Shown here one piece after another: positions 54,445 to 64,000 of a stretch of 64,000 nucleotides of DNA (positions are counted from its first letter, which is position 1; each line of letters starts with the position of its first letter). The stretch is taken from the NCBI GenBank assembly GCA_039000515.1, contig JBCFYV010001001.1, positions 636,171 to 700,170 on the forward strand, read 5' to 3'. The stretch is from Timema cristinae (Eukaryota > Arthropoda > Insecta > Phasmatodea > Timematidae). The notes under the pieces are model-generated. The model had not been told where the DNA came from. It saw nothing but the letters and a program-made list of their open reading frames with translations, and made no database searches. Position numbers and translations under genes: made by a program.

Positions 54445-55260
54445 TAAATGGTACGGTGCACCGCACAGACTTTCTTGCACCTTTATCTTAAAATAGAGAC
54501 ATTTAGGCTATTAAAACTAATAACATTTGTGAAACAAAATAATATACACTGTTACAGAAACATTGAGAAAAAGAGGGACATCTGTCCATCAAAGAATATA
54601 ACAATTAACTCCCGATCTCAGAGACTTCAATTTAAAATATATATAATTTTTCCAATAGCTCAGAAACTATTGGTTTTATAAAAATATATTTCATGTAAAA
54701 TGATTTTATTTTTAAGTACTACAACTTTACGCTGCTAAGTTATTTATTTTCTCAAATAGTTGAGGAGATTTAAAAATTAAATATTTCCGCTTATGTAAAG
54801 CACCCTCAAGGTAATTCTTGTGGGAAAATAAGAAATGCCATTTTGTCTGTTATGTTAAACAATGCTTGGATAAAAGATGTAATCAAAATCCTCAGAGCTG
54901 ATTTCGATAAAATCGATTTTTTCTTTCTTTCAGTAAACTACCTTTAATTTTAGGATTAAAAATATAATTCTAAAAACTTCTCGGGGGAGCCTCATAAAAG
55001 CTCTATATACCAGGTTTTAGCTGTATCGGTAAAATGGTTTCGGCTCTTGGCCGAGATACAAACACACAACCGGCAACATGAAAACCACTTTTTCGGTTTC
55101 AGGTGGATATGAAACGTTAACATTAATCTACATCTCGAGTTCGACTTTCTTACGATAGCAATACTTCTCTCTCCAAGGGGTCGAGAAAAAGTAAAACAAT
55201 ACATCGATGTTAGCGCAATCATTCCAATTTTGACCAAACGAGATGTTAGGACTAATTGGC
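54445..55260 (+). repeat. Dispersed repeat family G, copy 2
   Basis: Collinear with 30345-30900 (AAATGGTACGGTGCACCGCA, CTTTATCTTAAAATAGAGAC, GAAATGCCATTTTGTCTG, CTTTCAGTAAACTACCTTTA, CTCGAGTTCGACTTTC), with a longer middle. ORFs in it are not recognised. Confidence 0.65.
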
Positions 55261-55303
55261 GTAATTTGAACGTCTATATATAAATAGGATAGTACGATAT
55301 TTT

Positions 55304-55532
55304 TTATTACCACGTATTACTACCCGTTCGGGCTGTACGCGTATGTACCCTTGTGTGTTAGGGACGAGAAAGGTTTAATTTAGAGGATGTATACCCACAT
55401 TTGACAAAGAGAGTGGTAAAAACCATTTAAGAAAGAAACACCAGGCCGGGATTCGAACCCGAGCTCCTCGTCATCGGCAGTTAAGTTAAATACAAGAGTG
55501 ACGAGTTATATCATTCGATCAACGAAGCGGTT
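55304..55532 (-). mobile_element. SINE-B copy, diverged
   Basis: Reversed tail ACCACGTATTACTACCCGTT, CGGGCTGTACGCGTATGTAC, reversed B box GGGATTCGAACCCGAG, head side near CAACGAAGCGGTTG. Confidence 0.8.
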
Positions 55533-56984
55533 GTGTATGCTCGTTATCACATAATATATTTTCACACAAATGTTTGACATAAAAAAAATCAGACAAAAAA
55601 AAGTTTTAAAATGAGAATTGCTTGGTTTATATAAATGCAACCTTGTCGATCTTAGAGCGAGAAATGTAAACGTTGTTTTGTTTTAAAACTTGTTCGCCCT
55701 CTAGAAGAAGAAGAAAAAAAAGAAAGATTTCCACCCTCATTCAAAAGAAATAGTAAGTGACAGAAGAAAAGACAGTGGCGGTGTTAACCACAGATCAATT
55801 CCGAGGCAAGTTGTTGAATGAACTTGGGGAAAAGCTTATAAAAGAAGTGTCGTGGGGAGGATTGGAAACGACCCCGCCCCCCTTCCAAACAGCTCACACT
55901 TGGGGATGGTGGGGGGTGAATAGGAAGGAAGGGGGGGGGGAGACTCTTTGAAGGTTCTGTGTCAAGGAATCGGAGACACGGAACGCAAAGTCTTCCACTT
56001 TTCTGAAAGAAAAGGAAGAAAAAAAAAGTACGGGCGGAGAGAAAAGTGAAAGGGGGTTAAAAAACACACAGAAAAAAGTAGCAAGTTTTTTTTATCCCTT
56101 TTTTTTCTTTTTTTGAAGAACGAGAGATCACTTGTTGATTCTCGTGTTGGAGTGGTTAGGGACGGAGTTGTAGAGATGGGAAGAGGGGGGTTGGAAAAAG
56201 AAGGAAGAGCGATGTGGCGTACAAGACCCCAATTAGTGCCGCCCTGTTAAGCGGGCGTCCGTCGTCACAGGCGAAAAGGACGCTCCACTCTTCAGCAATT
56301 TAAAAAAAGAGAAAAAAAGAGCACACACACACATACATACACATAAAGCAAAACGCCCAATATTATCATCGCATTCCTAAAGGCCACAACATTCCCAACT
56401 GAATTTTTGTTAGCACCACGTCCTGCTACTAGACACCCTGATTCGTGCTGGGTAATATTATTGGGTTTCGCTAAATAAAGAGTTTTATTAAAAGTCGTCA
56501 GATAAAATGTTATTTTAAGCTTAACAGTAAAAAAAATCAACCAAATGGATGCTATGCATAGAAAAATTACGGCTACAGCTTTCATTCTTAAAATGTAAAA
56601 TATCCGCCTTTGGTTGAGGAAAATGTATTTTCTAGAACGGGAACTTTGGTTATAAGAATATTAAGATTTTATTTTATATAACTGTGCAGTCGGAACTTTT
56701 TTTTTTCTGGAAATTTCAGGGGGTGGAGGGTAAGGAAATATCCGATACCATCTGCTGCTTAGTACAAATATTGTATAGTTTTTATATACTTAATTCTAAT
56801 AAAATTCGACAGTGTTGATCATTAGTGAAAAAAAGGATTAATAGGGTTAAAAGAGCAAGTGTGTAATCAATGTTGTGAAAAGATCCTATTGTATCAAATA
56901 CATTTAAAAATGGTGCAATGGCCTTTAAATATATTTTTATAATAACTTTACTGTTCTAAAGCTTCGTAAAACACGTCTTAAGAT

Positions 56985-57135
56985 ATTTTAGTGTCTCTAC
57001 TTACTTCCCGTTTGGGGTTATACGCATATTAATCAATTACGCCGGTGTGTTAGGGGTAAGGGCAGTTGACTTTAGAATATGTATACCCACATTTGCGTCG
57101 AGGGTGGCGTGAACCACCTTCAGTAATGCGGGAGT
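56985..57135 (-). mobile_element. SINE-B 3' fragment (arm 2 copy)
   Basis: Reverse complement of the fragment at 48988-49135, same locus if the arms are allelic. ORF 57037-57267 is the counterpart of 48851-49081. Confidence 0.8.
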
Positions 57136-57501
57136 GACGCTTTGGAACAGAGGGGGCAACATATTTTTCAAAGTAGCCACAGGTGTGGCGAATGAGAAGT
57201 TAAATTCTCCACTGAATGTAAAAATTGAGAAATTAGTTTGCTCAAGCAAACATTGAAAATTACACAAACTGTTTGAATAAGTTTATTCAAAATGTACCTT
57301 TTGACTACTCGGTTGCAACCGACTCAAACACAAATGATGAAAATTACTCAAATTGAAAATGGAAGATAATTTAATGGATAATTTGGTAACCTCTTTGTCT
57401 TAGGGTTCGGCCAGACTGCCAAGCGCGCAAGCGACTGGGTGGCCAAACTGGCGAGCGCGCGAGCGAGCGAGCGAGCGCGTAATTAGCGGACCCTAGTTAG
57501 A

Positions 57502-57795
57502 TTATTATTAGCACCGCGTCTTACTACCCGTTCGGGTTATACGCACTTACGCTAATGTGTAATGGAAGGGTTATTGTGAGATGAAATGAAGGACCTACAG
57601 TTTAACGTGGAATCCGAACCACGGTGGTGGCCTGGCATTCCCTACATTCACAAGATGTCTTGTCAGAGGTGAAGGAAGGGTTTGGAAATAAGATAAATCT
57701 GTGCCGGGACTGAGGATTGAACCCCGGCTGCCAGCACAGAAGTCTGACACCTTACCCCTAGACCACTAGGTCACCGCCCCCCCCCCCCCTCCCCT
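57502..57795 (-). mobile_element. SINE-A copy, full length, with target-site duplication
   Basis: Flanked by CTAGTTAGA (57493-57501 and 57796-57804). Minus strand: GGTGACCTAGTGGTCTAGGG head, GGGGTTCAATCCTCAGTCCC, body and tail to TAATAATAA. A C run lies just outside the head, inside the duplication. Nested in the Harbinger-type element. Confidence 0.93.
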
Positions 57796-57962
57796 CTAGT
57801 TAGAGAAGATGTCTCTGTCAAACACACTTAGTACATCTCTGCTCCTCGAAAATTCTTACAGAAAATATTGTGTATTTATAAAAAAGAAAAAAGTAGAAGT
57901 GCATCCAATTAATAAATTGAGAAATGTGTATGGTACTGTACTGAAGTGTTTTAAAATCAGAT

Positions 57963-58075
57963 TTGCCGCACCAGTGGCGGAATGGTGCGTTGCACTCGAT
58001 AGCTTTTGACTAGGAGGCAAAGGTTCGAATCTTGGCTCAGTGAACTGAAGGTGATTTTTAAAACTTATTTATTGT
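57963..58075 (+). mobile_element. tRNA-derived SINE head, family unassigned
   Basis: CACCAGTGGCGGAATGGTGC (A-box-like), then AAAGGTTCGAATCTTGGCTC (B-box-like) and AACTGAAGGTGATTTT, the last resembling the SINE-B body. The tail is not seen. Confidence 0.55.
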
Positions 58076-58222
58076 TGTGGTTTTTTCATACTCTCTCCAA
58101 ACTAATGGTGATTCTTATTTGTAAAGGCCTACTTTGATTATAATATTGAAGTATTTTAACATATCGGGTTTACATATATACATTATATTATTTATGGCCT
58201 TACCAATTAAATTAGGCCATTA

Positions 58223-58506
58223 TTATTATTATTATTATTAGCACCGCATCTTACTTCCCGTTCGGGTTATATGCACTTACGCTAATGTGTAATGGTAGGG
58301 TGATTGTGAGATGAAATGAAGGACCTACAGTTTAACGTGGAATCCGAACCACGGTGGAGGCCTGGCTTTCCCCACATTCACAAGATGTCTTGCCAGAGGT
58401 GAAGGAAGGGTTTGGTAATCAGATAAATCTGTGCCGGGACCGAGGATTGAACCCCGGCCGCCAGCACAGAAGTCTGACACCTTATTCCTAGACCGCCAGG
58501 TCACCG
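58223..58506 (-). mobile_element. SINE-A copy, full length, with target-site duplication
   Basis: Flanked by GGCCATTA (58215-58222 and 58507-58514). Minus strand: GGTGACCTGGCGGTCTAGGA head, GGGGTTCAATCCTCGGTCCC, body and tail to TAA repeats. Second SINE nested in the Harbinger-type element. Confidence 0.93.
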
Positions 58507-59740
58507 GGCCATTAATAGCAAGTGTGTTAAACCTATCACTGATAGAAAAAAGTCAAATATCATGTCAAAATGAGAAGTTTCCCCAGCACTCAATGAACCA
58601 ACATACAATAATATTGCCTAGCGCCTGTAAACTAGACTGTACCGGGTCGAGCGCGCGCGCTTGAAAAATAGAACCAGTTCTATCTTTCAAGCGCGCGCGC
58701 TCAGTCGCTCGCGCGCTCAGTCTGGCCGTACCCTTAAAAGTTACGGGAACGTTGAGTGAAAGTCTGAGCTCAACACATATATGAAATGCTTCCAATGATG
58801 TGCAGGAACGTTACGACCAGCACACGCCATCAGGAAAAAGTTTATTTTAATTTGACAGCAAGCAAACTAAATTCGGCCCTTGTGGTGATTTATGACAGCC
58901 TATAAGCTACACCATAGTGGAACCAAGGAAAGTAGCAGTCTTATCTTGACTGATTACACTATGGTTTCATCTTAAAAGCTGCAACATAATGGAACCCGTT
59001 AAGGTATCTTTTCAAGGTAAACGAAGTGTAAAATCCAATGCAGGGTGTCCAGCCAAACTATATTTTTCAATTCCCTGACTTTTCCGGGTTTTACAGAGTC
59101 AACATACAATACAAACTTTTTATTATGATCGCAACGTGATGCACTATTTAGATACATACACACTCTGAAATTGTGTCAATCTATGAAGGGGTTATAGGAA
59201 TTCCGTCTATAGCGATGATCTAAGTTAGATTTCGGTGATATAGTGAGCCATTGTATATAGTTATCACACCTATAGTTTGGAAATGTAGCGAGAGACATTA
59301 GTTTTTTTGGTTTCTTCTTCCTATAGCGTAATCGAATTCTCGCGCATGCGTTAAAACATTCCTCAACTTTGGCTGAAGATGCGCGGTAGAGGGGTGATGT
59401 GGGAAATCACTGTGAGTATTAAATTGAATCAATGAGTGGAAAAAGAATAACATTTTAGTTTATTTAGTTTTCTGCAAAACTAAATAAAAAAACAAAAAAA
59501 AAAACAGTTTAATGACAAAACCATATGTTTTATCGAAAGGGAAATTGTAGTCCTAGTCAATAAGTGTTTAATACTAAAATATCAAAGTGAAATTCACATT
59601 AATGTATTAATTAAAGTTGTTGGAATATTATTCTTTTTCCACTCAATGCTTTGACAGCAGATAAATAAGCAACTAATATCAGTTTTTACAACAACAACAA
59701 CAAAAAAAAAATAGTGAGTCAAAAGTTAAAATTAATAATG

Positions 59741-60847
59741 TGTAACGTTGATTGACATCAACATTACAAGCATGAAGGATATACTGGCGAATGAACACTA
59801 TTTCAACAACACCGAAGAATAAACAATATTGTACTCACCAAGAAGTGCCCCGTTTCTCGGCTAGTGTGTCTCGACTCTCGTTAAACAACATCCCTGTTCG
59901 CGAGCACTTTTTCTGCACCGAGTGTGAAAAAAGACTAAACGAGTGAAAGGTGTGGCACATTGAGCGTGAGGTCGCCCGTTGCATCATGGGAATAACCTCG
60001 TGATAGATACGTGATGTTCTACGCGCCCCTCCAATGATCTAGTTGTTTCCTTTGGTGACTTACGACCCCTTCCCTCTGTTCCGTGTGATTGTTCTTTGAT
60101 GTTCTTTTGTTTCCCCTATGTTCCCCTCCCCTCAGAGAATAACGGTTTATATACGGGTTCTGTTTGTGTTGTAAACTCACTTCTTGAATCAACCGTGTCG
60201 CTAGACACTTGCTCTAGGATGGGATTTTTTCCCAAGGTATATACAAAATTAATTGTGGGCTTACTTTCTGTTATTTTGGATAAATCACTATTTTTTGTAA
60301 ACATGATGAATTACGTAGCCCAACGTGTCGTAATATATTTTATTACAGGTTAAATGTATTATTGGGAGTTTTTGCCCTTCCGGCGTGGTAAATAATGGTT
60401 AAAACCATGAGGGACATTATCTCTTTGTATTTTTTTGATCTTACATCTTTTAAGGCGTAATGCCTGGATAATATGGGAAATGTTTATAGCCCTTAAGGCT
60501 AAATATTGTTTGTACTTATTTTTTATGGCTAAGTCCATGATTTACTATCTCCTTTTAAAAGATAGATTTTGGTTGCCATAAATAGTTGTGTTTTCAAATT
60601 GAATTTTCTAAGTCATATGATTCAATCCGATTTTGAAACGCGGATTGTTGGCCTGTGGCAGCTAGTTATTGTTGTCATTATACTGAGGGTTGCCGCGGAG
60701 ACCCATAGAGAAGTTATATATTAACCTTGGAAATAATTGTTAGGACAAATGTTGTTATGGCAACGGTACAACAGTATTATCATGGGCATAACCCTGTTCT
60801 TCATATATCTATATAAATATATATATTTTTATTTATTGTTACCTATA

Positions 60848-60888
<41 letters not shown>

Positions 60889-61208
60889 ATTGTTATATTT
60901 TTCAAATAAATATTTATTTACTTCACATGCGATCTTTAATTTACTATTGCAGGTAAAAAAGTCATTGTCTTTACTCTAAGGATTCTCGCCTCTTTTCCCC
61001 CCTTGACTGATAGTACAAAATAACGGGTGATGGTTGGGAAGGCTTCATGACAGCAAATTGTTGTATAGGTCAGACTGAAGACCTATTCGCATTTATGTGG
61101 TCCTACTGCTCTTCTGCAATTAATCATTTGCTATTTTTTTAAGGCCCTCTTTAGTTTATGTATATGTGCGCCTGTCCTTGTCCATTAGAGGAGAAGGAGG
61201 GCGGTACA
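59741..61208. mobile_element. Solo LTR present only in arm 2
   Basis: Begins TGTAACGTTG and ends GGCGGTACA, the TG...CA boundaries of LTR retroelements, flanked by AATG (59737-59740 and 61209-61212). Arm 1 has the empty site with one AATG near 47708. Length 1468. The first 28 bases form a dyad (TGTAACGTTGAT...ATCAACATTACA). A polymorphic AT repeat lies at 60846-60887. No internal retroelement region or second LTR is present, so it is a solo LTR; a TGTAACG start is common in Gypsy-type LTRs but the superfamily is not proven. ORFs inside are not genes. Confidence 0.85.
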
Positions 61209-61249
61209 AATGTTTTAAATTGATATATATTAATTGGTAGCAGCTGCGC

Positions 61250-61438
61250 ATGCGCACCATGACAAAGTATTGGCAGAAACAATATGGAGACACACAAGTG
61301 CGGCCAGTAGCGGTACCTAGTCCTCTACTCTCTTGGTTTCATAAACTTTATTATTTGATAAAGAGCCGCCACTTGATTATTTTGTATGGGGGCGGTCTTC
61401 CTCCTAAAGAGTATTTTCTTTACAATAACAAAACGTAG
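61250..61438 (+). CDS. Short ORF (62 codons), arm 2 copy
   Basis: Identical translation to 47480-47668 (MRTMTKYWQKQYGDTQVRPV start). In this arm the LTR insertion ends 41 bases upstream of the ATG. Product not recognised; see the arm 1 entry. Confidence 0.15.
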   Translation: MRTMTKYWQKQYGDTQVRPVAVPSPLLSWFHKLYYLIKSRHLIILYGGGLPPKEYFLYNNKT

Positions 61439-62456
61439 GATTTAAAAGGTGTTGGAAATATATTATTTTAGTATAGTTTTACTTGGATTTTATTTTTTGT
61501 GTTGCAAAAACAAATAAAGGACTTGGTTTCAGTTTATCACATTTAATTAGTTTATTCCAGCTTAGAACACGTCTTTCTACCGCGTCACACGTGCAACGAC
61601 AGTGCAAATGAATGGCCCAATGTTATTAATATATGAGTTTCACAAGCTTGCTGTTGAAAAGAAAAATGTTCCAGGAATCTTATCCTTCTTTCACGCAAAG
61701 AAACTTCAAGGCCGATTTTAAGCATGATGGATTATTTTTAAAAAATAACTACAAAATGGCTATCTCAGTTTAATTTACCATATTTATGGAATGTTATCCT
61801 TTTTTTATCCACTTACTGATTAAATTGGAAGAAAAGTGTTATTTTGACTATCGTAAATAAAATTTAGGTATTTTTTAAGTGAATACGTAAAGTTTGATAT
61901 AATTTCCTGACATTTCCCTGTTTAGCAGATCGCTAGACACTCTGGAATAGTTGCAGACTTCATTTGACTCAGTCTTTGTGATGCCAAGTTTAGTATATGG
62001 GACTTTTTCAGAGAATAAAGGCCAGAGCGACCGATAATAGAGAAATTGCACCGCATAATTGGGGGAACCCTCCCTCAGCCCAAATACAAGGGACGCCAGT
62101 TTTGAATAGAATTTAAAAGATGTTGTTTCCTTAATAAAAAGTTCAAAACAAGGGTCATTAAGGTGAAGTTGTCGGGACGCGAGAAAAGGTTTTTTTTTGC
62201 AGTAGTTTTTTGGTAAAACCCGTTTTTATCTAAAATAAATAAAATATTTTTCTAGTGGAATTATAAGAGTTTAATTGTTTTCACATGGTGATATTAAAAG
62301 TAGTAGAATATCTGTCATGATAATAGCGGCATTGAATAAGAATCTTTATAAATGAAGAGGAAAAGTTGCCGTTAAATTCCAGGACACCCTTGACAAATAA
62401 TCAACAACTGTTGCTATCACCATGAGAAGAAAACAAAACTCTATGTTTCAACCGGA

Positions 62457-62556
62457 NNNNNNNNNNNNNNNNNNNNNNNNNNNNNNNNNNNNNNNNNNNN
62501 NNNNNNNNNNNNNNNNNNNNNNNNNNNNNNNNNNNNNNNNNNNNNNNNNNNNNNNN
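62457..62556. other. Assembly gap (100 N)
   Basis: Exactly 100 N. The arm 2 homology ends at the base before it. Confidence 0.98.
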
Positions 62557-63754
62557 AGCAAGTGCTACACTATTTTTCTTAAAATGCTTTTTTGACTGTT
62601 TTTGATCATTTGATTATTAGTCCAATGACCCATTTTTTTCACGCGCTATAAACGCCGATATTAATGTTTTAATAAATAAATAAAAAAAGTGTAATATTCA
62701 TAAAAATATTTGTTTATAATTAAATTATGTATATTCATCGGATCCTTAACGTTCCATAAAATGACACCGAAAGATTCTATCTTAAAATATTTGTACAAGT
62801 CATTTTTCCTTTGTCTGCTGTTTTTTTTTTTTTTTTTTTTTTTTTCATTCATCGTTCTTTCATGCTATGATATTTTCTTTTGAACCAAGGAGTGTTCATC
62901 TGCTGATTCATTAATTACTAAGGTTTTTTTTTTTTCGTTTCTATTTTTCTGTGGGTAGGGGGGGAAATTGGCTGAGGTAATAAATACATTGTTTATTACT
63001 GGTTATTGGGTTTTTCGTGCTCGAAAGTAATCCAGGTCGGCCCCGACCTCTTGTGAAGCCTGGGACACTCGGAACAGCCAAACAAACAGTTGACTAATGA
63101 AAGAGCCATGACTAATTGTCTCTTTAACTGTTATCAGGTCCACATCAAAGAGACGTTGAGCAAAACACAGACACAAGACTGTTCATGGATATATATATTT
63201 ATGTTTAATTCGTAATGGAGATCCTTCAATATTCCACGAAGAGAAATCTAGGGAGGGGAGGGAAGCGAGATTACAATTGAATCGAGTATTTCAGAACCCC
63301 CTCCCCTGCCTGCCAAAAAAAAGGATCATCAAGTATTTATTGAAATGTTGATGAAGTAGTGCCCCGTGTTTTGTTTTTTGAGTGTATAACTGTAGCTTTG
63401 AAAATATTTTTTTGTATGAAGCATGTACAAAGAAATGAGGCAGCGTTTCCATGCAGTTAGATTGTTTTACAGAAGCTAGCGGGTTATACCTCATACATTA
63501 CAGTTCTCCATATGTGTGTGTTGCGAGCAGAGAATCGGCAAAGCGAATAAACTGTTTGTGGGTTGTTTTTTTTTAAATGTAGAAGCTTGATACGAGGTGA
63601 GAGGGTGAATCTTGGATACCTCGTATTTGCTTGTATTAAACAATGATGATTTTTTTTAAATGTATGATGTAGTCCTGTACCGATTATATTAGTAGGGCCG
63701 GCGATCTATAGTCCAATTTCTATAGGAATGGCCCTTATCTAACGCATATAAAAG
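62557..63754. other. Contig 4: AT-rich stretch, no gene recognised
   Basis: Contains a 26-base T run (about 62820-62845). ORFs at 62661-62852 and 63291-63494 are low-complexity or unrecognised. Confidence 0.45.
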
Positions 63755-63840
63755 TTGCTACATCTACTTTCACGTATTCGTACGAGTCGTGGTATCTAAA
63801 GCTGAATATTATCAATACCTATACAATTATGCTAATACTA
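63755..63840 (+). repeat. Family D arm fragment
   Basis: AGTTGCTACATCTACTTTCA, CGTATTCGTACGAGTCGTGG and TATCAATACCTATACAATTA match the arms at 14845 and 50945. Preceded by a CCAATTTCTATAGGAATGGC motif that recurs in reverse at 16788 and 36835. Confidence 0.6.
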
Positions 63841-64000
63841 AGTAAGGAGGTTGAAGATTCGAAATATCGAAGTCTAAAGGTCATTTTACCTACGCTTCGA
63901 CGTTGACACACTAAATAAACCTTTCCATCTTCGAAACATTTCGAAGAAAGAAAAAATAAAAAAGGACACATTATGAACAGCTTTGAAATCTCTCACTAAA
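63841..64000. other. Window end, nothing recognised
   Basis: Contains short TTCGAA-type dyads (63855-63945). No repeat family assigned. Confidence 0.4.

Larger units (their letters stand above)
57403..58733. mobile_element. Harbinger-type element present only in arm 2
   Basis: Ends GGGTTCGGCCAGACTGCCAA (left) and, read from the right, GGGTACGGCCAGACTGAGCG. Flanked by TTA (57400-57402 and 58734-58736); arm 1 shows the empty site with one TTA at 48717-48719. Sub-terminal regions are rich in GCGCGC and GAGCGAGC. A hairpin of about 25 base pairs lies at 58649-58702. Two SINE-A copies are inserted in it. No transposase recognised. Confidence 0.9.
55663..62456 (-). repeat. Arm 2 of the inverted duplication, with two extra insertions
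   Basis: Reverse complement of 46463-50451. Length 6794; after removing 57403-58733 plus one TTA (1334) and 59741-61208 plus one AATG (1472), 3988 bases remain against 3989 in arm 1. It ends exactly at the N gap at 62457. Differences from arm 1 are scattered single bases and run lengths. Confidence 0.93.

Noticed and set aside
46463..62456. True 4-kb biological palindrome with a 5-kb spacer
   Set aside because: Both homology limits coincide with scaffold gaps, which fits a misoriented overlapping contig better; kept as the alternative in the first finding.

Overview
This is a repeat-dominated, AT-rich nuclear window from an animal, most likely an invertebrate and plausibly an arthropod. The case rests on tRNA-derived SINEs with (TAA)n tails, several families of small inverted-repeat DNA transposons, a non-autonomous Helitron with the GCCGCGGGCAACAGCT-type 3' end familiar from arthropod genomes, and decayed pogo/Tigger, hAT and PIF/Harbinger transposases. 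I recognise no intact host gene. The only recognisable protein sequences are transposase remnants. The species cannot be named from this sequence alone.

Three runs of exactly 100 N (12084-12183, 50452-50551, 62457-62556) split the window into four contigs. Contig 1 (1-12083) differs from the rest: it is saturated with short homopolymers, and its SINE copies carry changes that lengthen runs, so its consensus is probably poor. It holds several degenerate tandem arrays (1.8, 2.8-3.6, 5.1-5.4 and 5.7-6.3 kb) and three SINE copies. Contig 2 (12184-50451) is a mosaic: a Harbinger relic (12.4 kb), a Tigger-like element (13.5-14.3 kb), a long inverted-repeat family carrying tRNA-like modules (14.8, 27.3, 33.4 kb), many SINEs with clear target-site duplications, a 2.9 kb pogo-type element with a 67-bp satellite inside it (33.7-36.7 kb), a Helitron with a matching empty site (40.3 kb), a MITE inside a 51-bp tandem array (44.3 kb), and CpG-rich islands without a recognisable gene. 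Contig 3 (50552-62456) carries a hAT pseudogene, and its right half is the reverse complement of the last 4 kb of contig 2. Contig 4 (62557-64000) is AT-rich and nearly featureless.

The strongest structural observation is that 46463-50451 and 55663-62456 are near-identical inverted copies whose ends coincide with scaffold gaps. This is the pattern expected if contig 3 was placed in the wrong orientation and is an overlapping, probably allelic, extension of contig 2. The two copies differ by two insertions: a TTA-flanked Harbinger-type element (57403-58733) and a TG...CA solo LTR flanked by AATG (59741-61208). Removing both leaves arms of 3988 and 3989 bases.

Three tRNA-derived SINE families are distinguished here with arbitrary letters. 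SINE-A and SINE-B have unrelated heads but share the same 3' tail (GTATAACCCGAACGGGTAGT...GACGCGGTGCTAA, then TAA repeats), which suggests one LINE partner mobilises both. SINE-J has a different body and an A-rich tail. The candidate for something undescribed is the tRNA-like foldback family (best copy 33368-33633).
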